A stretch of DNA of 64,000 nt, taken from NCBI GenBank assembly GCA_003255025.1, contig QANY01002420.1, positions 744,001 to 808,000 of the forward strand, read 5' to 3'. Positions 57,154-64,000 of the stretch are shown one piece after another; within the stretch, counting starts at the first letter, position 1, and every line of letters starts with the position of its first letter. A model generated the notes under the pieces. That model was not told the DNA's origin and made no database searches. It saw only the letters and a program-made list of their open reading frames with translations. The stretch comes from Datisca glomerata (lineage: Eukaryota; Streptophyta; Magnoliopsida; Cucurbitales; Datiscaceae). Made by a program: the position numbers and the translations under genes.

Positions 57154-59558
57154 ATGGCTCATCGTGATCAACCACAGAACGATGGAGAAGCGGCAGCAGC
57201 CTCAGCCAAACAAAAGGCTATCAACGATTGGCTCCCCATCACGTCTTCCCGTAACGCAAAATGGTGGTACTCGGCTTTCCATAATGTCACCGCTATGGTT
57301 GGCGCTGGTGTGCTTAGCCTTCCTTATGCCATGTCTGAACTAGGATGGTATGCTTGTTTCTGTCATTGTTTTTAATATGAGTTTGAGTTTTTATAAATCC
57401 ATTTCTCTGCTTCTAAATGTATAAAAAATGCTTCTTCTTTTTTTGTTTTTCGACTCTTTATCATTGTCCTTCTCCTTCACATGCTGGTTTTACATTTCCT
57501 TCCTTTTTTATCCCAATCTTTGAGCTTCTTCCAACTCCTAACCTTCTCGACCCAAACTCATAAACTTCAAAACGACATAAAAATTAAAGGATAGTTTGTT
57601 TTGTCTCTTTTTTTGTTTCTCTTTTTATGAAAATGATAGTTTGTTTTCAAATCACCTAGAATAATGCATAGATATTAGGTTTGTTAGACTCAGTCGCCGA
57701 TCAGGATCTTCCATTTGGGGGCCGGATTTTTTTATTTATTTTTGTTGAAAATTGAAACTGTGATAATAAATTAACGAAAATTTTAAAAATTTATTTAAAA
57801 ATAATAGGTATCATTTATTAAAAAAAATATTGATTTGTTAATCTTTAAAAAGTATTGAGTGTTAGTAGATATTATAATTAATAATAATATACCAATAAAT
57901 GAGATCTATTTGACATATGGTTTGATTTTAGGGGACCTGGTGTGACTGTTCTTATACTGTCATGGGTCATAACCTTATACACGTTATGGCAAATGGTGGA
58001 AATGCACGAAATGGTGCCGGGAAGGAGGTTTGATAGGTACCATGAACTTGGCCAATACGCCTTTGGCGAAAAGTTAGGACTATGGATTGTAGTGCCTCAA
58101 CAACTTATTGTTGAAGTTGGTGTTGACATAGTCTATATGGTTACCGGAGGGAAGTCACTTAAGAAGTTTCACGACACGGTTTGCCCTAATTGTAAGGAAA
58201 TCAAGCTTTCATTCTTCATCATCATATTCTCCATCGCTCAATTTCTCCTGTCTGTTCTCCCCAACTTCAACTCCATCTCTGGAATCTCACTCGCAGCTGC
58301 AGTCATGTCTTTGAGGTGAAATAAGTTTCCAACCGTTTGAGTAGTTGACTTTATAATCTTATATCCGTTTGCTTACTTGACTTTTATTTAATTTATGATA
58401 TACATGCGCAGTTACTCAACCATTGCTTGGGTGGCCTCTTCAGTGAAAGGGGTTCAACCAGATGTGGATTATAGCTACAAAGCTTCAACTACATCAGGGG
58501 CTGTTTTCAATTTCTTAAGTGGACTAGGTGATGTAGCGTTTGCTTATGCTGGTCACAATGTTGTTTTGGAGATTCAAGCTACGATTCCTTCTAGTCCTGA
58601 TAAGCCTTCCAAAGGACCCATGTGGAAAGGTGTTGTTGTTGCCTACATTGTGGTTGCTTTGTGTTATTTCCCCGTTGCTTTTATTGGGTACTATATGTTT
58701 GGTAATGCCGTTGAAGACAATGTCCTTATCTCCCTCGAGAAACCTGCTTGGCTTATTGCTGCTGCTAATATGTTCGTCGTTATCCATGTTATTGGGAGCT
58801 ATCAGGTCTTTTTAATACTAATAATTAATTAGTACTCCGTTTGTTTTAATTTCGCCTTTTTTTCTCTCTTTGTTGACATCTTTTCTCTTGGAATAATAAC
58901 TTCAGATATACGCAGTGCCAGTTTTTGACATGCTTGAAACTGTCATGGTGAAGAAATTAAATTTCAAACCGACTCGGATGCTCCGGTTCATCACCCGAAC
59001 CGTATATGTTGGTAAGTCATCTTTCTGTCTTTCCCTCTTACACACAAGCTAGAATGTGATTCATCTGGTTATCCTTGATTTCCAGCTTTTACGATGGTTG
59101 TTGCTATATCCATTCCTTTCTTCGGCGGTCTCCTTGGATTCTTTGGAGGCTTCGCTTTTGCTCCAACAACATACTTCGTAAGTAATACATAGCGTATGGG
59201 GTTCTTATTAACGTTTGTACAACCAAATAATTATAACAAATTTGAGTATTTACTAATTATATAACACTCTTTCTCTTGTAGCTTCCCTGCATCATGTGGC
59301 TTTCCATTTGCAAACCCAAGAGATTCAGCTTATCTTGGACCATCAACTGGGTATGTGAATGTATTCTTAATTAATTCTTTTTTTTTACCCATTTGTTCTT
59401 AATGCAAATGTTAATCAAATAGCTGTAAGTTTCTTTTAATTAATCCTTTTGTTGTTCAGATTTGTATTGTGCTTGGATTCATGTTGATGCTTTTATCACC
59501 CATTGGCGGGCTAAGATCGATCATTCTTTCAGCCAAAAACTATAAATTCTTCTCATGA
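57154..59558 (+). CDS. LHT1: Lysine/histidine transporter-like amino acid permease (LHT family), seven exons
   Basis: Exons at 57154-57347, 57932-58315, 58412-58805, 58906-59011, 59086-59177, 59282-59350 and 59460-59558 all have GT..AG introns. They add to 1338 bp, that is 445 codons and a TGA, close to Arabidopsis LHT1 (446). The product has an N-terminal cytosolic tail ([20 protein letters not shown]), then about 10-11 membrane segments of the amino acid/auxin permease family. Conserved blocks include [59 protein letters not shown] and [20 protein letters not shown]. These carriers bring neutral and acidic as well as basic amino acids into cells with protons, at the plasma membrane. No broken exon is seen. 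It could be an LHT2-like paralogue; the family is certain, the exact orthologue less so. Confidence 0.93.
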
Positions 59559-60680
59559 ACAACTCTACAAACGTGTACGGCCGGCATGAGGAAAATGGTG
59601 ATGGCTGGAGATCGAAAATAATGTTACCTTGCTATGTAGGTCATAGATATTATGTGCTTTATGTACATACAAATTATTTATGCATTTGAATGTACGCGCG
59701 TTTGTTTCACTGGATTATGATTATATTATTCTCTTAGTTAGGTTGGGTCTCTATTTTCTGCATATTTTCCAGTTTAGCATTCATTCATATCGGTATGCGG
59801 TGAAGAACTGTGTTTCTATTGCGTCAAACTCAGTGTTTTCTAGTATTGATGTGAAATTTAGATTATGTGAGTGCTGTTGTTGGTGACATCTTCTTAGAAC
59901 TTAAGATTATTTGTTCGTTTTAGGAAAAAACGATATCTTAGTATTGAGATGTCCCTTTTGCTCTTTGATGGTTGATTTTAACCCCATAAGGCAAAATTGT
60001 TCCCGTACGGCAAGAAAATTTTATCTTGACTCATCAAATACTAAATTTATAAGATTAATATTAGCAATTGCAGCGCAAAAATTGATATACTATATGTAGA
60101 TATCTAAACAACATTAAATTAAACTCCAACCAAGGCAACAGCACAAAAAATGACACACCAACCCCACGCCCAATCTTCAACCCTATCAAATCCTTCTTTA
60201 AGGCCAAGTTTTCCAGACAAATAAACCTACTTCGAGGTTCTGTTCGCATAAAATATTTCTACCTCTAAACTCTGTCAATCTTAATTCCATGGCAAATGGG
60301 TGCCCCATCAGTTTCAATTAATGGAAATTTCTCCAACCCGAAAACCTATGTTTTATCTAACAGAGAATCTATGAAATCCAAAACTGTCATATCAGATTCA
60401 ACTGAACATTCATCAAATAGCAAAGGCAACGACAACGGCGATGATGATGAACTCTCGATGTTTTCATCGTTCGATCCAAGACAATGAGCTAACTCATTTT
60501 TCATACCAATCGTCGGAGGATCTACAGTCATCGGATACGACTCGGCGATAAAACAAAGCTCTTATGTATTCCCATGCTCTGTAGAGGTAGCCCACCTCAA
60601 AACCAGTCGGGCCGTCGTAGTCTCCTCCACCTATACCATCTTCGAAATACCTAACAGATTGTTGGTGAAAAAAATAGGAG
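59559..60680. other. 3' untranslated region and unassigned sequence
   Basis: The first ~150 bp are the probable 3' end of the LHT transcript. From 60260 to 60680 the minus strand has two overlapping frames (60346-60531 and 60494-60763) with an NDENIESSSSSPLSLPLL segment. A minus-strand gene end or fragment is possible, but no family was recognised. Confidence 0.35.
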
Positions 60681-60760
60681 TTTTGCGTAAAGTACACCTC
60701 TAAAAAAATTGTTTTACTAAAACATACCACTAGCCCAATTTTCGCTAAAGTATACCTCCC

Positions 60761-60804
60761 CACCTTCTATTCAGATTAAACGCACCTTCTATTCAGATTA
60801 AACG
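60761..60804. repeat. 22-bp perfect tandem duplication
   Basis: The unit, which contains CTTCTATTCAGATTAAACG, occurs twice at 60761-60782 and 60783-60804 without differences, upstream of the palindrome array. It is probably part of the non-coding end of the MULE-like element. Confidence 0.9.
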
Positions 60805-61229
60805 GGTGAAATTACTGAATTGTTTTTTCACGAATTCTCAAAGATGTCAAAAAGAAAATAAAAAAACAAATCAAGTCAATCTTCATTGCACATTTTTGAA
60901 AATAACTTCTTCAATACTCAACCTCGATGTTTCGTATACCCTCCCATTTTTTCGTGTAGTCTCTCATTTCTTCATTTTCTCTTACTTGAAATCACAACAA
61001 TCAATCTCTCTCTCCTGAAATCATAGCAATCTCTATCTCTCGAAATCATAGGAAACTTCGTCTCTCACATCATGATATCACGACAAGGTATGTTTCTTTC
61101 TTGGGTTTCTGAGTTTCTGGGTTTTTCTCTAGTCTCTATGTTTCTAGAATTTTCTTTAATGTTTCTCTATGTTTCTGGTTTTTCTCTAGGGTTTCTGGGT
61201 TTCTGTCTCCCATTCTCTCTGCTTGAATA

Positions 61230-61640
61230 CTTCATGAGGTCGTCTTGAATACTTCATGATGCTTCAAGAGGTTCATGAACGTCATCATGAAGTTCTCAAG
61301 ACGTTATAGTATTCACCACGAACCTCTTAATGTATCCTGAAGTATTCATGATGTTTATTGTATGCTTCAAGAAGACTACACGATGACCATAAAGTCATCG
61401 TGTAGTGTTCAACCTGACATCGTATAGTGTTCATGCCGTCTTGAGCACTTCATGATGTAGTACAAGACGATCATATAGTAATTTTATATACTACAGGATG
61501 TATTACACGACTATCTTGTAGTCAACGTGTGGTGTACAAGATGACTACATGATCATCTTGTACTCATCGTGTAGTGCTCAAGATGATCATGTAATCATCT
61601 TATACATTATACGATGACTACAAAATCATCATGTACACTT
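61230..61640. repeat. Palindrome-rich array (GATGACT / TACAAGATG type)
   Basis: The array is built of short inverted and direct copies of CTTCATGA, TCATCGTGTAG and TACAAGATGA. One unit is a perfect hairpin: CTACACGATGAC (starting about 61376), loop CATAAA, GTCATCGTGTAG. TACAAGATGACTACATGA with its mirror TCATCTTGTA near 61529-61562 is another. The motif is unrelated to the ACTTGAA motif of the array at 4770-6350, but the style (a ~30-bp palindromic unit repeated with divergence) is the same. The DUF1985 gene begins about 70 bp to the right. Confidence 0.8.
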
Positions 61641-61711
61641 CAATTCTCTTATTTTATGTCTCTCATGTATTCATACTACCTAGAATTTTTACAAGTTATG
61701 ATATCATCAAC

Positions 61712-62325
61712 ATGCAACTAAGACATGTCCACGACATGAATCGAATTCCCAAAGCGAGGGTAAATGCAACATGTAATGCCCACGTTATGGAGGACATTGC
61801 CAAGAAGATGACTGAAACTCAATTATCCCTATTTAAGGAGACATGCTTTAGGCATCTACTGGATCTCCCAACGTTGAAATTTTTTGCCACTGTTTACCAC
61901 CAAGTGTTGTCCAGGGAGGCCGAATCTGTTAACGGCCCTACTGTTGAGAATGAGATTTGATTTATTGTCAATGAGTAACCAATCTTCTTCTCCAAGAAAG
62001 AGTTCGCACCGGTGACCAGACTGAGGTTCGTTGTGGCTCGTGATGAGAAGAAGACACATTGCCCCAACAGGCTATGTGCCGAGTACTTTGACAAAGCATA
62101 GAGAATAACCATGGCTTCTTTGGAGGAAAAGTTTAAGAACATGGAATTTGTGGTAGATTTCAATGTTGTGAAGATGACTCTCATTTTACTGGAGCATTTT
62201 TAGGGAAGGAGAGCCGAACTCTAATTAATCTAAAATGGATGGTTTTGGTTGACGACCTCACAGCGTTCAACCAATCTCCGTGGAGAATCTCTTTATCCAA
62301 AATAATGAAATATTTACTAGGTTTA
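61712..62325 (+). pseudogene. DUF1985 protein gene of MULE type, broken
   Basis: The translation from ATG 61712 reads FKETCFRHLLDLPTLKFFATV and ends at a TGA at 61958. The same frame then continues (FIVNE, stop, PIFFSKKEFAPVTRLRFVVA) with further stops near 61976 and 62096. A last block after a frameshift reads WMVLVDDLTAFNQSPWR (about 62232-62285). This is the order of DUF1985 (PF09331): the FxxTCFGHLLDLP start, the EFALVTGL block, and the VDDLxxFNxYPW end. The domain occurs in Mutator-like elements, often with Ulp1-type protease, and in VANC anti-silencing proteins of VANDAL elements. No transposase or Ulp1 part was found in the window. With three stops and a frameshift it is inactive. Confidence 0.75.
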
Positions 62326-64000
62326 AAGAGAACTAAGACTGTTAATGGCCCTACTCCTTGATGAGGAGCAAGGATAAAAAATAAAAAAAATCCACGCTCC
62401 ATGGATACTCAATCATTGGATGTCTTATGCCTTTCATGTAAAATTTAATTGAGTTCAATGTAGTATTTACAAAGAAAAAAGAGATCATGTAAATTTAAAT
62501 ACTATGCATAAGTTTTGATATACCATGTGAAAACACTAATATACACCTAGTGTAATACTTATATACTATATGTAGACATCTAGATATTGTCTTTGAATTA
62601 CTTTTAAGATCAGACTCACACAAAGAACCTTCTGTTTTGTCATAAAAAACAGCGCAAAAATTGAACAATGTTCAGTGAAAATCCATTAGAATGAGGTTAA
62701 TACACCTTATGAATGTGAAATTATTTATGGATGGTAAAATACATTTTCAACTCCATGAAACTGACATTGTTTGGATATCCTTAAAAAACCCCTTCAATGC
62801 ACTCAGAACATTAGACTCCTCAATCACCCTCTTTCTTTTATTCTTCATAGTTCATATAAACAACATTAGACTCATCAATCATGTATAGGTTAATGTTTTA
62901 TGACTCATTAATATGATCTGATAAATTAATCCATGAATGATTGTTACATCACTTGATCAATACATAATCGCTATATAATTACTCTTCTAACATAGATATT
63001 TCATTTGACAAACACAATGTGTTTTCTAAAATAAATTGCTGGAGGAAGTCTTAAAAACTATTTATCCATAGATAATCATAAAATCATGTATAGGTTGACC
63101 TTTTCAATTGAAGCTAAACACATTAAATTTAAAAACCATAAATAAATTAATATATGATAAGTTGGCCATGAAAAGTGATAAATCACACATTAAGAAAAGA
63201 AAATCATGGCCAGTGGGAGGATATCTGATTGTGGCTATTTAATGAGTGATGACTGTGAAAAATGAAAAGTTGGAGTTGCACATTAAAATTTGAGCCTTAT
63301 GTTCTAAAAATTATGAGCATGTCTATCTAGTTGTAAATTGAAATTAAAAAGCGATCAATGAATTTCTTTAAAAGAAATTAAAACCTCAAAGAGAAAAAAG
63401 AAAAGTTCCTTGTTGGAAAAAAAGACCAAAAATAAAATTTATAAAGAAATCATAATAATTTTAATTACAAAAAAATGGAAGGAAGATAATATTATATTTT
63501 GCACAGTAATTACTTATGAATTGATTTTCAAATATCCCATTTATTAAAGTAAAAACAAACATACATAATTATCGACCAAACTATTGATATATTTGTACTT
63601 TATTATTTATTACTTTTTGCCTTTTGGTATAATTTACTCTAAATGTAAGATAAATATTAAAAAAACTAGTTAAAAGCCTGTGTGTTACATGAAATTATAC
63701 AAAACTTCTAACATATTACTAAAATATAAAATAAAAATTAGTCTCATAATCAAAACTTTTTTCCCATATATATATATGATTCTTCCTCTAATATTATCAT
63801 AAAAACTATATAAAGAAAAACCATATATTGTGAGAAGATACAAATTTAAAAGACAAAGAAACTCAATATTTTGACCTATATCAGAATTAACATAATATCT
63901 TAATATACTCATCAATATCTAAAAGTAGATTAGAACTCATTCTCTAAATTAATATTCATAGTGTTTAAGGGCTCATCACAAGAATATTGAATAATGATAT
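62326..64000. other. AT-rich intergenic sequence
   Basis: No coding similarity, terminal repeats or RNA gene were seen. The ORFs at 62691-62888 and 63685-63915 have unlikely composition. A short (TA)n run lies at 63767-63778. Confidence 0.6.

Noticed and set aside
58524..58815. Alternative-frame ORFs within LHT exon 3
   Set aside because: Shadows of the conserved transporter exon in other frames.
60346..60763. Minus-strand gene next to the LHT locus
   Set aside because: Two short frames overlap but no splice pattern or family was recognised; kept as unassigned sequence.

Overview
The window is nuclear DNA of a flowering plant, most likely a eudicot. It is AT-rich, the genes have introns with GT..AG borders, and most of it is decayed plant LTR retrotransposons. 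I cannot name the species. Only two intact host protein genes are visible. One is a mitochondrial-type P-class pentatricopeptide repeat (PPR) gene (CDS 46763-48373, with an intron in its 5' leader). The other is a seven-exon amino-acid transporter of the LHT (lysine/histidine transporter) family (57154-59558), whose exons join to 445 codons plus a stop.

Layout, left to right. 1-1552: three copies of a ~605-bp tandem repeat. 1553-3604: unidentified sequence with gene-like minus-strand signals. 3605-20960: a plus-strand Copia element. Its 5' LTR carries a ~2.0-kb Mutator-like (MULE) insertion with terminal inverted repeats and a 9-bp target duplication, filled with short palindromes. A second Copia is nested in its reverse transcriptase (10200-19787, target duplication CCAAA). 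20961-23771: AT-rich intergenic DNA. 23777-33133: a minus-strand Gypsy element of Tat type with a 5-bp target duplication (ATCCG), degenerate gag-pol, a ~65-bp minisatellite and an opposite-strand ORF before its 3' LTR. 33911-45360: a Helitron-like region with large internal duplications. It ends in a hairpin plus CTAG and carries a broken copy of a double-stranded-RNA-binding (DRB) gene near that end. 45361-48373: PPR gene. 48374-49984: RNase H relic and a ~28-bp minisatellite. 49985-55540: minus-strand Copia remnants sharing one complete LTR, with a tRNA-like (SINE head) fragment inside. 55541-59558: spacer and the LHT gene. 59559-64000: a palindrome-rich array followed by a broken DUF1985 gene of MULE (VANDAL/Kaonashi-like) type, then plain AT-rich DNA.

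The main biological interest is in the mobile DNA. Two unrelated palindrome arrays both sit in MULE-type contexts, one beside a DUF1985 gene. DUF1985 is the family of the VANC anti-silencing proteins, which act on short motifs repeated within their own element. The Helitron-like block appears to have captured a gene fragment of the plant small-RNA machinery. The two intact host genes look unrelated to each other. All domain calls come from reading translations by eye; no database search was run.
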